Notes under the pieces: generated by a model | Databases searched by the model: none | The model's input: the letters and a program-made list of their open reading frames with translations, nothing else | What the model was told of the DNA's origin: nothing | Made by a program: the position numbers and the translations under genes | Shown here: in pieces, positions 11,571 to 24,300 of the stretch | How positions within the stretch are numbered: position 1 is the stretch's first letter | Layout of the letters: each line of letters begins with the position of its first letter | NCBI GenBank assembly: GCA_946811695.1 | Contig: OX328125.1 | Location: 105,550,876 to 105,614,875, forward strand | Source: Gonocerus acuteangulatus | Taxonomy: Eukaryota > Arthropoda > Insecta > Hemiptera > Coreidae | DNA: 64,000 nt | Reading direction: 5' to 3'

Positions 11571-12845
11571 TCCGGATTGCGTCGTAAGGTCAACCTCATA
11601 AGCCGGCTTCCTGCTTATAGAGGAACCGCACTAAAAGTAACATTAATTTGAACTCCACCTGGAGGTTGAAGATTTGTTTGAATGAAAAAAAGTAAGTCAT
11701 TAGGTAAAATGAAGTACAAAAGCTGTTACTTGTACTAAAATATCAGTAGAAAACGGTGATTTAGTGAAATGTGAGAGGTATGTTATATAGGATGCCTAAA
11801 CCATGAGAGGAGTAGGGAAGGAATCAGAGGGGAGAAAGTCTAGTGACGAAAGGGAAGAGCCTTGGCCCACTAGGCCTGGCCCCAATAGATCCAAACCACC
11901 AACACTATCACACTATAACGCCACCCGCACTAACCAACTAAACTCAATCTAGGAACACTTATTGATCAATGGTTAAATACTATTTAGTTACGGACAAACT
12001 TCCCAAGAAATCCTTAACAAAAATATCCTAAAAACCCTAGTCAAGATCTTAAAGGACAACTACAAAATGTACAAATTACAATAAAACCCTAAAACAAACC
12101 AAGACAATAAAAAATAAACATAAATTACACAGCGGGGAATAAATGTGAGCCAGTTAAGCAGAAAATGGAGGAAAGAACTCGTCAGATATTCTCGTTTAAA
12201 ATCATATTTACATTGTACAAAATGCCGGGGACAGGAAGACATTGAATGGAGCTTTATGGCGCTGCTTGCATATCTCGGAGCTCGTAAAGCTTACAATTCT
12301 AGTCAACTCTTTATCAAAAGTATTTATAAATTGTTTTCTCAGATTTTATTGTCTTCTTCTAAAAACATTGAATAACAGTCACTTTAAAGAATATCACCAA
12401 TTCAAACTCCAAACATGAATGTATAGACATAATGAATAAATGCACATGCTGACTCCAATCAACAAGAAATAGGATAGTTTATGTCAAACGTATGATTATC
12501 ACGAGCAATGATTATGACTAGTCTCCAAATAATCCAAAGATCTCATTTTGGAAGCCTTCATATTAAGTGAAAGGCATGCGGCTACGGGCCATTTTGATTT
12601 GATCAGATTTGGAGAACAGCACTTTGTAGTCAATTGTATCCCAAAATCAAGAGTATTAAAGATATCTTTGTAGTTTTACGAGGGCGCGAATTGAATACCG
12701 AACTTGTTACAGAAATGTTATCAAAATATGAGTAAAGCATCTTAGTAAATGGGTGTAACTGAATAATTGCGGTACCCGGAACATTGTTTTGCAAGCTTTT
12801 GATACGTGTAATAAACAAGGGTGTTTTCTCCCCTTTTCCTGCTAG
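11571..12845. other. AT-rich non-coding sequence
   Basis: Open frames at 12,145-12,375 (plus) and 12,630-12,914 (minus) are unremarkable in composition and match nothing I know. No repeat structure is noted. Confidence 0.35.
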
Positions 12846-12919
12846 GCAAACCGGTAACCAAATGGTATTCAAGAAGTTTGGACTGCTCGTACTGTCTAAT
12901 TTTATCCCTTGCATTACGG
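12846..12919 (+). CDS. Candidate coding exon with strong splice signals
   Basis: The segment is bounded by a near-perfect acceptor (TTCTCCCCTTTTCCTGCTAG) and a consensus donor (CGG|GTAAGTC). Two frames are open. One contains an ATG at 12,862 in ideal context (AACCAAATGG) and reads MVFKKFGLLVLSNFIPCIT, which resembles a signal peptide, leaving in phase 1. The other leaves in phase 0 and would join the candidate exon at 13,035. Product unknown. Expression data are needed to choose between the frames. Confidence 0.35.
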
Positions 12920-13034
12920 GTAAGTCAAAAGAGATTACTCAAACTTTTCTTGGCCTTCTTTAAATGCATTTATGAAATGCAAAATGGCGCAACTGTCCTT
13001 CACATGTGAGTACAGTTGTTGAATTGTTTTTCAG

Positions 13035-13094
13035 CGGGTCACAGATGAAGAGGAAACCCGTGATCTAGGGAAGACCTTGCGGTTTTGTAAATAG
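13035..13094 (+). CDS. Candidate terminal exon
   Basis: The acceptor is GAATTGTTTTTCAG. In phase 0 the segment reads RVTDEEETRDLGKTLRFCK and then TAG. The hydrophilic composition looks protein-like. It would follow the 12,846-12,919 exon across a 115-base intron only if that exon uses its phase-0 frame. Chance is a real alternative for a 19-codon frame. Confidence 0.25.
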   Translation, partial: RVTDEEETRDLGKTLRFCK

Positions 13095-14323
13095 GATTCT
13101 TCTACGCAGCTCGGTTAACGTTAGTCAAATTGCGTTCGTGTAATTTTCATTTCTAAGCTTGTAGAGGAAGGGAATGAGTTCTGATAAAGAAGAACTGTTG
13201 CTCGGCAGGTGTGAATGTTTCTGTGAACTGCTTTTGATGAACATCTGTTTAATCTTTTTTATTGTTGGCAACGTTTGGTAGGTTCTGGCTGATAGTTAGC
13301 CTTGACGCGATAAGAAGTCAAGGAGACAAAAATGTCAGATGTTCAGAAAAAGCTATATTTTGAAAGTATTTCGGCATGGTATTCGGCGTTCATCGGTATA
13401 AAAATCCTTAGAGGATGGAAGAAAACCACGATAACTTTAAGTTGACCATGGATATTGGTAGGTTTGTTGACCAATCCAGAACCTTGAGATGAACTAGAAA
13501 CTAGTTGGTTGGTTACGGCTTCCTCATGCGTCACCCCCCTCCTGTTTACGGCGGCACCTCGCCTTATCTGTGCACGTGTCTCCCCACCACTTCTTATCGT
13601 CCCCCCTTCCCCTCCCTCCCTCCCAGTACCGTCATCGGTAAACAATTTAAGGAGAAGGAAGCAGGAAAATATAGTCGGGGGTATTTAAAGATGTCAAAAC
13701 ATTTCTTCGCCATTCTTACTCATTCTCAAAGAATGTCACCGATTACGGATCATGGAAGTCTATAAACAAGTTGCATAAATAATACTATAAAAAGTAAATC
13801 CATTAAAAATATCTAATCAAATATGGAATTCAATAAATTAAAAACATTTGTCGAACATCAATCATGATAAATAATCAATATTAGAGGAAGTAATTATAAT
13901 GAAATATTTTTATCACAATGTTACCATCACTCAACAATAAGTAAAATACAGTCCTTCTTTTGTGGAGTATTTTAATAAAATATTATATATAATAATTAAA
14001 ATAAATAGCAATTAAAATCAAAATTTTATTTATCGTAGTTGGTAATAGATGGATTGTCGACACCTATACACACAGTAAAAATTCAAAAAATATTCTATGC
14101 ACGAATTAATAAACACTGTTTTACGAAGAATAGCCAAAACGACCACTGAAATGTGTTTGGTGTATGAATTTGAAAGATGTAATTTGTGATGTAGTAATTT
14201 TAGAGCGGTTCTTTTGCTATGTTTGTTTGGGTATTGTTCTTGGTCATATTTGGTTATGCATTCAAGATATCGCACTAGTATTTCTTAAGAGGCAGAACTC
14301 AACTGAAAATGGGTCACTCTTGT
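13095..14323. other. AT-rich non-coding sequence with a C-rich patch
   Basis: A pyrimidine-rich patch at about 13,535-13,625 (CCCCCC, TCCCTCCCTCCC) gives open frames on both strands that look like composition artefacts. The rest is AT-rich. Confidence 0.4.
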
Positions 14324-14455
14324 CTATATAGGGGGATTAGCATTAAGACAGGAAGGGCGACACAAGTGCCTTCTGGTGTACAAGCTCTGAAGGTTGGTAG
14401 ATACATTTTTAATGGTTGATAAAGAGATATTTACCATGTGTTTCATAGTCATAAC
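14324..14455 (+). repeat. Dispersed repeat family B, copy 1
   Basis: It aligns directly with 27,957-28,078. Both share TTAGCATTAAGACAGGAAGG, ACAAGTGCC, TCTGGTGTACAAGCTCTGAA, TATTTACCATGT and TTTCA.AGT.ATAACT. I see no coding potential or TIRs. The start of the block in both copies follows a G-rich run. Confidence 0.7.
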
Positions 14456-17053
14456 TGAAAAACACAGAATTTTTAGGTGTGTACTTTAGAAATACTAGTG
14501 CGATATATATGATTTTGAGGGGCTGCCTTCTTCCTTAGGTTTAAGCCTTTGTGCAGAGTCTTGTTGTGGGGTTTTTGGTAGGAAGCCGATTTTTGCGCTA
14601 GTTAATGCCTCATTAAATCCATCGTCTGAGGCGATGAAAATCTTGTAAAGTATAATGCGAGGTAGTGAAGAAAAAAATTGGATTGGCAAACTGTAGGATT
14701 TTTTGCCGGCGGCCGTTATTAGGTCGCGGTGTGTGTAGGACAGAAGACGGGAAGTTGTATAAGTGGCTGTTACTACAATGGGTAGTTTTACGGTGGCTAA
14801 GAATTTGGGCTGTTACGTCGCTGGAGCCGTGGAAGTAGGTCGAAGCAGCCAAGAGTGAAAGGACACGAAGACAGCTCCAACTATTCCAGGGCAGGCTATG
14901 GTGCTCGGTTGTAAATCTTGGTCCTGGTCATCGGACATCAGTCCCGGGCACCAATGTTTACAATTTGTTTAGGGTTCCCCCCTTTACAAGGAATAGGGCC
15001 GGGCCGAGTGAAATCTAGGCCAGGTCCGAACATCTCTCGGAGCTTTTCGCTTTTCTCTGAACCATTCGACACAGCCTATTTTCCCGAGGGGCGTAAGGAC
15101 GACAATGCAAGAACCAAGCCCCCTTTCCGAAGAGGGACTTAGCTTGCTTTTCATACAAACTCTCCTACTGGGAATCATTTTAGAAAGCTGGGCACTTTCC
15201 CTGACAGACATCCTATAATTAGTGAGTTTCATATCGAAATTATGCATGTTGGCCAACTGACACATTTACAAAAAGAATAAAAATCTCATTCATAATGACC
15301 TAAAGCTGAAAGGATATAGTAAAATTTTGACACCATTAAATATAATAGCTATAAAAAGTATTAGGAAATACCCAAGCATTTAGCCGTGACTATAAAAAAT
15401 AATTACAAACATTATTATAGTATCCATATAATATTCTACAAGACTAACAAACAAAATAACATTTTCAAATAAGAACAGATCATGGTACTAATATAATTTT
15501 ATATCTCAGAAAATATTTCAAATAAATGATAAATTTATTCACTAATAAATGTGTCAAGACAAAATTAACAGACAACAAAAATCTGAAAGGTTGTATTATA
15601 CGCATAACGATATTAGAACGTAAATGACAGAAAAATTGTTTCAAATTGATTTGATCTTCGTATAATCGAATGCTTAATCAATTTTGTTATTATAAAATTT
15701 TGAAGTCGATTGTCAAGAAATTGATTATTTCTCATGTATTGTGTTTCGGATTTTTATGTGTTTGGAAGATTGGAATTCATTTCTCAAAGGCAAATTCATT
15801 TAGAACTAAATGCAGAAAATGCTTTGAAATAAATATTTTATGTGATTCAAGAGTTTTAAAAAAAAAAGTTTTATGGAGAAATATTACAAAACAAAAACAA
15901 AAAAAAAAAAACGTATAAACTCTAGAGCAGGTGGGAATAATATGTCTTTAGTCACGACCGCAATCATTTATCAAATACAAACGTTTTCAAGTGCCTTCTT
16001 CAGAATAAAAAGACACTTAAAAAATTCGGACATTTCTCAACAATGGCGTATTTATGTCCAAACAAATGTGGAAGGATGACTCGAAATCACAATAAACATG
16101 TACATACCATCAATCAGAATATGCTAAAATATGATGAATTGTTAAAATGGAAATCCATCTTTGCAAATTAATATCCATTTTATATTTTCCGGTTAAATCT
16201 TTCTAATCTTTTTCAATAAAACTTTCAAGAAGTAAAAAAAACAAAAAAACTATCATAATAAACACGCCAATGAAATAAAAACCTACGAACTGTCACTCGA
16301 AAATAACATTATATTATAGTTGCGATTAAACCACATGCCATGTAATTAATTAATAACCCTTAAGAGAATTTGGCACATTTTTTCATTATCGGAATGCAAA
16401 CACACTCAAAATTCGTATCTAAGAACGGTTTCTTTCAGATAAATGAAATAAGCAAAATACGTATTTATTAAAAACATTAGCGTTAAAATCGGCTGTTTTC
16501 CATAAAACATATTTCCGACATAAGTTCTTGGGAAAGAATGGAGGAGAGCATTTTGGTTGTTGACGAATATCTTGTTAATCGTAATTTGAGAATTTGGTGA
16601 AACACCTCTTCATCACCTTTGAACGTAATATTTGTTTGTATAAGAACGTATCCTAATTGTCCAAAAATTACAGCCAAATTAGCTATTGGAGGAGAAGCAT
16701 ATGGGTTTTCTTCTGTTCTAAATTATATTTCTGAAGACGGCTGCACAAGAATCGTATACTATTTTTTATACTAATAGATTTTTGGTTCTGAAATATTTTA
16801 TTTGAAGCTTTTGTTGAAGATATCTTACAGAATATGTAGCGAGGATTGGTCTGTAGCAGGGACTTTCTATTCTCGGCTAAATATTAATAGGAATATTGGA
16901 CAGCCGGCCAAAGATCGTTTCCGGATAGCTCGTCCTCTTCACTCATATACTTCCTAACTCTTCATCTTGGTGTAACGTGTAAAATACCAGGACGCAATGC
17001 TTGGGACGTTTTTTGTTGGAGGCAGAACAGAAGCTGACTTCTTGTGAATGCTC
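14456..17053. other. Mixed sequence, GC-richer at 14,690-15,140
   Basis: The patch 14,690-15,140 has overlapping frames on both strands (up to 93 codons) without recognisable domains. From 15,150 to 17,050 the DNA is AT-rich with no gene seen. Confidence 0.35.
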
Positions 17054-17056
17054 TTA

Positions 17057-17170
17057 GGCCCGATTCGCATACGAATGGCGCCCAACCACTGGGTTACATA
17101 GAGGTGGCAAAAACCACCGCCACACCCGAACCACGCCAGTCCCACTCGCCACTTGTGTGCGAATCGGGCC
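17057..17170. mobile_element. PIF/Harbinger-like MITE, 114 bp
   Basis: Terminal inverted repeats begin GGCCCGATTCGCA and extend with mismatches for about 27 bp (ATACGAATGGCG at left, the reverse complement of CGCCACTTGTGTG at right). TTA flanks both ends (17,054-17,056 and 17,171-17,173), the 3-bp TWA target duplication typical of PIF/Harbinger. It has no coding capacity. Confidence 0.75.
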
Positions 17171-17173
17171 TTA

Positions 17174-17840
17174 ATATGTTTAAATGCAGCACAACTGTAA
17201 ATCATTTACAACACTGTAAGAAGCCATCCCATTGAAATATATTTCGCCAACAAGGACTTGCTCAACGTCTCAAACACTACCGAACAGAAATATCAAGCCG
17301 TACACATGGAGCCGGAAGAACGGCTATAAAAACGAGACCACGACCCCCCACCACTCGATGATTGTTGGCGTCGGGATGAGGAAACGGTGGGCAGCCAGGG
17401 GTATGGTATTGCTTACCTCACGATCTTATATACCGCTAAAATTAGCAACTCTTCCCCTAGCACAGCGCCGCACAGGTATTCCGCAGATTTTTCCTCAACC
17501 AAACTAGGGAAATAGCTGGATTCAGCATTTAAAATCAGCATAATTTAACTGATTTACAACTTTAATCTACAATTCAAAGGTACCATTGAAAGAAATACCC
17601 TGTTTACTGTAATGTTTGATTTGATTTGAATCTTTCCTGTCTAGACAGAGAAGAAAACATACTAGAAGACGGTATTATAACCTATAATATGCGTATTACT
17701 ACATTTGGAAGGTTCAGAACACAACTAGAAGTCCATTTTTGACATTTAATGTTGTAATGGGATTGAAGAGTATTACTAAAATGGCTCTTTTCAGTGCTAC
17801 AGGAGATGAAGTCCTAACTTTATTATTTTGCCACTTGCAG
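17174..17840. other. Non-coding, nothing firm
   Basis: An open plus-strand frame at 17,232-17,507 has no recognisable features. The remainder is AT-rich. Confidence 0.35.
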
Positions 17841-17896
17841 CAATTCTTGCTACACATCTGGAAGTCATTCTCATTTGTTTTCATAGCTCAAGTAAG
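17841..17896 (+). other. Candidate 56-base exon
   Basis: The segment lies between TTTTGCCACTTGCAG and AAG|GTAAGTCC, a perfect donor. One frame is open (QFLLHIWKSFSFVFIAQVR). It could be a real small exon of a coding or non-coding transcript, or a chance pairing of splice-like sites. Confidence 0.25.
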
Positions 17897-18097
17897 GTAA
17901 GTCCGAATTGTAACTATTTTATAAATAATGTCAGTGATATTTAAAATTAAGGTCAGTATTTAAGTTAAAATCGTTTTAAGACATACAGGTCAATATGATT
18001 TATAAAACGTCTCTGCAATTAAAACGCATAATAATCATTTTCTGAAAACTGTATAACATGGACGTGGTCAAGTTGTCCTCTGAACCCTCCATATGAT

Positions 18098-18148
18098 GAT
18101 AATTAATTTATTTAAATTTTAACGTCCATCATAATTAATTGGATCGCC
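18098..18148 (-). mobile_element. SINE tail fragment
   Basis: On the minus strand it reads GGCGATCCAATTAATTATGA then TGGACGTTAAAATTTAAATA. The second block matches the end of the fragment at 6,188-6,257. Confidence 0.5.
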
Positions 18149-19864
18149 AAATCGTGAAAAATATTGCGACAGTCAACCTGTTTATGTTATTTTCATTCTA
18201 CAGAATCTGTCTTCACTGTATTTAGAGTCAGAAAATATTGGAACAAACTCATATACACTAAAGAAACTTTATGGGCAATTTTGGACAAAGGGAGGTTAGT
18301 GTGTTGCAGGAACACATATAAACAACAACCCCTGGAGGTCCAAAGAGTTCAATAGGCCGAAATGAATGGATCTACCGGAAAGGGCATTCAAGTCTAAGAG
18401 TTGCTCCTGAAAGAAACTACCAGCTCGAATTAACATTTCTATACTCCAGACCGCATGGTTTGAGAGGATGATAGAACCTAGACAGACAGTACTGGTGAGT
18501 ATTGAGCTGCTGGGAGGTCGGTTAGGCCATAAAGATCTTCTTTAGTGCCCCGTTAATTGTGACTTAGGCCATCTGGAGATTGGTTAGGCGTTCCTGATGC
18601 AGACCAACAATACTCTCGGACAACGTTGGGGTAGGACGCAGCGGAGCCCTCCGCAACAGCCCTTATCACCTCGATCAGGTTTAGCTCAACAGTCTAACGT
18701 TTTGAAAGACTTCTTATTAAATGCGTGCTAATTTGGCGTTATTGTGCAAAAAAATACTATAAAAAGTAGAAAAAGAAATTCCAAACGCACACAATTGGTT
18801 AAAAAGTCAGATTATCGCTGTATACTGGCTACGTACCTCTTTGGATAAAAAACAAAACAAAAACAGAAACACTCTTAGTTAGACCATTAAATTTTACAAA
18901 ATCTCCAATTGCGCTTTATAAAACAAAAACGCTATCAAATCATCTTGTTTTTAAACATAATACATAAACAGAATAACCACTATCCAGGTCATACCAATGA
19001 ACAGCTTTCTGTTAGGGAAAGTGGCAGAATAATATAAAAATTTTACAGCTTACCATAAAAAAACATCTAATAATAAAATATTATTTTTTGCCACTATTTA
19101 ATATTCGTTCTCCGTTGATAATGTTTTCAAATTATCTAATATTTTTTTTTTTAATTTAAAACCTTTAACATTTATAAAAAAAAAACACTTGAAAGGACCA
19201 AATGATTTTTTTAGGATATGATCTTTATTTTTCTATACTTTTTAGAAAATTTAGTAGAAAGGAAAATGATTCATACTGAACTTGAATTAAAATTTCTGAC
19301 TCTCAAATCCTTTAACTTCTTAAATATAACACTTTTTGGAGAAGCCTAGTAGTTCATGAAATTGAAGATTTCAACAAATTATTTCTCAAAATTGGATGAT
19401 TTGTGCAAAAAATCAATTTTTTTATGTAAGTCTAATATAACAGTTATTGTATCAAGTGCTTTACAGAAAACATAGATATGCGAGTATCAATTTCTTTCAA
19501 AAGAACTGAAACTTTTCTTCAGCGACACAGAGAAAAAAAAAATTATACACAACAAAAAGAGAAAATAGTACGTTTATGGGGAAAAACGAGCATATCCTAT
19601 AAAAAGGTGTGCGCCATAAGAAGGTGAAAATGTTGAGTAAGTGTGCCAGTGGATCAGTGTAAGCTGGGGAAAGTGTGTGCTAGGAAATGCACTGAACTCT
19701 CCCTCTGAAGAAAGTCCACGGCCTACTCTCCCAACTAAACTCACCCAATTAGTGTATCCCACTAATAATAAGACACTAGTATAATCACTGAACACTCATC
19801 GCTTTCACTACACTACATTATATATACACTCAATGAAAACTGAAAACTTTACAATACAACTAAT
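18149..19864. other. AT-rich non-coding sequence
   Basis: A GC-richer part at 18,440-18,690 has no long frame. The rest is AT-rich with A- and T-runs. Nothing else is recognised. Confidence 0.4.
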
Positions 19865-19874
19865 AATATTAGTA

Positions 19875-20030
19875 TCTACATCTAGGTCATTAGCGCCGAC
19901 ATCCAGGGTGCAGCGAGGAATTTTCCCAGCGAGCCCTGAGATGAGAAAATTCCTGCTGGAGGTGGGGATCGAACCCACCATCTCCCGCTTATGAATCCAT
20001 GGCGCTAGCCACTAGACCTCGGGAGACCCC
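19875..20030 (-). mobile_element. tRNA-derived SINE with perfect target duplication
   Basis: On the minus strand the head reads GGTCTCCCGAGGTCTAGTGG, with an A box TCTAGTGGCTAGC and a B box GGTTCGATCCC, the RNA polymerase III promoter elements of tRNA genes. The body contains TTTTCTCATC and GCTGCACCCTGGATGTCGGC, and the tail starts CGGCGCTAATGACC. A perfect 10-bp direct repeat AATATTAGTA flanks the insertion (19,865-19,874 and 20,031-20,040). The 3' end stops inside the tail module, without a poly-A. The copy at 44,331-44,486 is the same family. Confidence 0.9.
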
Positions 20031-20144
20031 AATATTAGTAGTATGTAGTAATGTGGAAAATTGAAGTGAACCCAAAAAAGTGCTTTAATGTTACATTCAC
20101 TCTTAATAAGAGCACTTCCCCTCCTGTATTCATTTGCAGCAACA

Positions 20145-20789
20145 ACTTCTAGCGTCGAATGTGGTGCGTTACCTGGGACTTCTACTAGACAGCAGACTCA
20201 CATGGAACCCACACACACACACACACAACTGAAAAGACAGGAGCTAAACAGGAGATTTGGACTCTTACGACGACTACTTGGACCTTCTTCAAAACAAGCT
20301 CATTATTTTCAAAACTATAATCAGACCTATCTGGACTTGCGGTCTTGAATTATGGGGAACAGCAAAACACTCAAACATACAACGAATACAAGCATTCCAA
20401 TCCAAAGTCCTTCGTAGAATAGTCAATGCTCCCTTTTATGTATCCAACAAAACCCTACATAACGACCTTAAAACGACCTCGCCAAATCCCGATTCCTAAT
20501 CTTTCATTCCAAATTGACATCCCACCCAAATCCTAGAGGTCAATCCCTTTTTACTCGGACCCATCCTAAAGACCTTCCCAGGAAGCTTGAGAGATATTGG
20601 CCCCGTGACCATCGGAATATTCTCATGCAAATAAATATTATAATATTGTTTAAAATGTGTTTTTTTTCTAACTTGACAACTCCTTATAGGTTTTTTTTAA
20701 TTGTAATTATGTTTTCAATTCAAGCCAAAGTTATATAAAATATTGTTTAGAACAATATAAAATTTAAAAAATATAAATAAATAAATAAA
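20145..20789 (+). mobile_element. 5'-truncated Jockey-clade LINE
   Basis: A fragment of the reverse-transcriptase C-terminal region, followed by about 150 bases of AT-rich 3' sequence and an (AAAT)n-type tail at 20,770-20,789. It lies just downstream of the SINE, in the opposite orientation. A (CA)n run at about 20,210-20,226 interrupts the coding region. Confidence 0.8.
20161..20640 (+). pseudogene. Jockey-like reverse transcriptase C-terminal remnant
   Basis: Conserved Jockey motifs appear in order but in different frames. RYLGLLLDSRLTW is in frame 1, then ELNRRFGLLRRLLG in frame 3, then NKLIIFKTIIRPIWTCGLEL, WGTAKHSNIQ and QSKVLRRIVNAP in frame 1, then SHPNP and RTHPKDLPRKL in frame 3. 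At least three frameshifts are therefore present. The catalytic YxDD region lies upstream of what remains. The family motif RP.WTYG.ELWGTA is clear; the copy is dead. Confidence 0.8.
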
Positions 20790-21282
20790 GGTATTATAAT
20801 AAAATCGTGGTATTTTCTAATTTGCTTAGCTTTTCCCAAACATTTTTTTTCTGCTAATCTATAATAAATGATTTTTGGGTTTTTATACACTCTTTTAAGT
20901 ATACCTAAGTGTAAAAAATGTAAACAAAAACGCCAATATAAATAGGCTGGGGATTTAATTGGTTAAAGCAATATAGAAGGAAGGTTCAGATTTGTTCTTC
21001 GGTTTTTACTATTTCTTTAGGAAGTCTAAAACTAGAGAAAAATTCAAAAAATGAGCGGGAAGCACATAAAATCAAAAACTTTGGAATGCCTTTCTTTTAG
21101 CCTAGAAATGTTCTACTCTGTCTGGTGTTGGTTTCCTTTCTTTGTTATAAGTAGGTTTTGATTGCCTGTTTTGTTTCCCTTTTCTCTTTCATTTATCTGG
21201 TTTTCTTTTTTGTTGTTTTATGTATGTGAATTGTTCTGTTATTTGAATGTCTACGTTATTCGGTTTAATTTTCTATTTTATG

Positions 21283-21335
<53 letters not shown>
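21283..21335. repeat. (AT)n microsatellite
   Basis: About 50 bases of TA dinucleotides. Confidence 0.9.
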
Positions 21336-21338
<3 letters not shown>

Positions 21339-24300
21339 AATTAAATTTTAATCAAACAAAGGATGGTTAAATTTATCACTTGTACCTCTACAATGAATAT
21401 GCAATTACAAGATTTCCTCTGACATTCCAGGCAGCTCAAATTACCACATACAATTAACTTGGTTCTGAAACCCGCTTTGCCGAATCAATAAAATACTTGT
21501 GGTGGAAAAACAATAATTTGATGTTTTTTGACGTACATCCTTTTATTTTTTTTTATTATATTCACTCTTTGAGTGAAGAAAATATGTAATAAATACTGGA
21601 TACAAAGATTGATTTTTATTTATATATATGTTATAAGTAATAAATTATTTAGATTCCTCGGTGACTCTACTGGTCATGTTCTGTTGCTTACTAACCCTTT
21701 TAGTTTCTAAATAGGAAGACAACATAAAAAAATTGGAATTTCTATAAATTAAGAGTGATTGCTTAATATTTAAGTAAATAAATCAAATAGACAATATTTA
21801 TCATAACTAATAATAATATAACTAAATAATCCCGCATTGACCTATTTGAAACGTAAGAAAGTACAGAGGGTAACGCCAAGGTCTAACAATAACCCACCAA
21901 ATCGAACAGGTATTCAGGACATTGTGAAGAAGCTGTCAAAGAAAACAACTGATTATTGTTATCTCTTCTAGTTTTGGGGTGACATGGATAAACAATATAA
22001 CCTCCTGACATAGTTTTCTGTAATAATGTTTATATAAAATATCACGATAACCCACAACTTTCATATACATATATTTTTTACAAATAATAACAGTTTCCAA
22101 AAAGTAGTAATATTTACAAAATTATAAGCAAATAAATGGACGACACCAACAAAATAATTTAATATGTGGTTTATGAACTAATACTACAGTTTTAAAAAAT
22201 AATATTGAATCGGAAATAGCTAATTCAAATTAATATATAAATGCAAAAATAATGTCTGGCAAACATTCAGCTTTTGCAGGATGTATGTTTATTATTTTTA
22301 ATGGTTTTAATATTTCTGCTTAATATTGCATATCTGAGCATTTTTTTTTTTAAATTTTGGTGAAATAAATTGGATAGACTTATAGAATTCTGTACATTGG
22401 CTTGTTTCTCTTTTATTCTTTTCGAAACATTTTTTGCCCAAATTGGAGAAAAACATAAATAAAGGGACAAAAACATTCGAAAGATTTGCTTTAGAATAGA
22501 ATCTACAGGGAAAATGAAAAATATTCAAAGGTTTTTAAATATATGAAAGCAGTAAGTAATTGTTTCTGTAGATCCTAAGTTACAATATTTCTGGCTGACA
22601 CCTAGATTTGTTAAAATTGTCTCATATCATTGTTATTTTATAAAAGGTTTAATGTTTTATCTGGATAACAGATAAATAAATAATTGGTTGTGTGGAATTA
22701 TTGAAGGTCCTTTCTATATGTCTCCAAAAAAAGTATAAATGCCGAATGAATAACTCTATGTTAAGAGATTTTTGAAGAGAAACGAGACTAATATAAAAAT
22801 AGGCGTTGGTTATGAGCTAATGGGAGGCGTTTAGCTTAAAACTATGTGTACAAAAATAAAGAGAAATAAACAAAAAATCGTATATAATAATTTATTAATG
22901 GAAAGGGCTGGGAGCCGGCTGTTGAGGCCGGGGGGTGGTTTTTCACTTTCCCACTCTCACTTATATTGAGCGAGGGGTGATGACGTCAGAACCACCCCCA
23001 AGCACCACCTCCCACCCTCAGAATTATCCAACCTGTAGCTGAGGGCACGTGGATCCACCCCTTCCTAGAACCTCGCCTCATGAACCCTTTTCATTTTATA
23101 TTATGGATTATTAAACATCTCTCTATATAACGCAGTTTTCAGGATAAATTAACAATCCGTCTGCAGTTCTGCGAACACGCTTTTTAAAATATCCGACGAA
23201 AATTTATTTAGCCAACGGTTGATTATGTTTTCCGAAAACCAGGAGCGTTCGAAGGACAAAACGCCCCATCAATACACGTGCCATGGCTCCGGTTGACCCA
23301 GATTCTCCTCAGACAAGTCAACAGGTATCGATTTATCAGCGGTAATGTTATTCTGTCTGGTCAATCTTTTGTATTTATGTACAACTGGAGTTATCGCCCA
23401 TCGGATCGCGCCGATACGAATCCTCCTTTTCTTTTCGCCCTTCATTATCTCCTATATGAACTAATTAATGAGACAAAGGAGCGATAACTAATCTAAAAGA
23501 AATGGAGAAAACGGGAGATAGTGCCGTGATAATGTATAATTTGTGGAAAAGATAACGCCACCTCCAGCGAAGACTAAACAAGAATCCACAACATTTTGTG
23601 AAATCCAAAACAATTGTCGCTAAAAACATACAATAGATAAATACAAACACGCACATATAAATCAGAATAATTATAGGTTGAAGGCCAACCCTGATCAGGT
23701 GGAAACGAAGCAATCCAAACATACAAAGGAGAAGACCCCATTTAATCTCACGGGGTAGGTTCACCAGAAAGGCTGGTCAGAAGGTGAATCTAAAGTGCCA
23801 GTGACCTTGGCAGTAGATAGCAATAAACTAGATATTTTTTATTTCATTTTGTAAACAATGATTTCCTTTTTTGTATTAATTTTGTTTTTTTTTCTTAGTA
23901 AAATGCTGTCTTTAGTAATAATAATATCTACTAAGAAAAAATGTTTGCGAAGTACTTATATATCAGCAAAATTCTAGTAAAAAATAATTATATTTCTTCC
24001 TAACTATATAAGTTACACAAGTAGTAGCTCTTGCGTTGGTTATTCTGTGGTAAAATGTATTTTTAAATCCATTTAATTAAGCTTAATTGATTTATCTATT
24101 TTTTGCAAACAACAAGTTGATTATTTTAGAATGATTTGTAAAATTTAAAGGTAAAACTGCTTGGATTAATTGTATTTTAAATCCATATTCCATCTTCGGC
24201 AATTGCAAAAAATATTATAAATTAAAAAAAATTGAGGGTACCATTGAAGCGTCTATTATTTTAAACTATTATATGAGCTTCGGGGAATCAATTTGATATT

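Noticed and set aside
19875..20030. A functional tRNA gene
   Set aside because: The head lacks a foldable anticodon arm and is followed by SINE body sequence with a flanking duplication; it is a retroposon.
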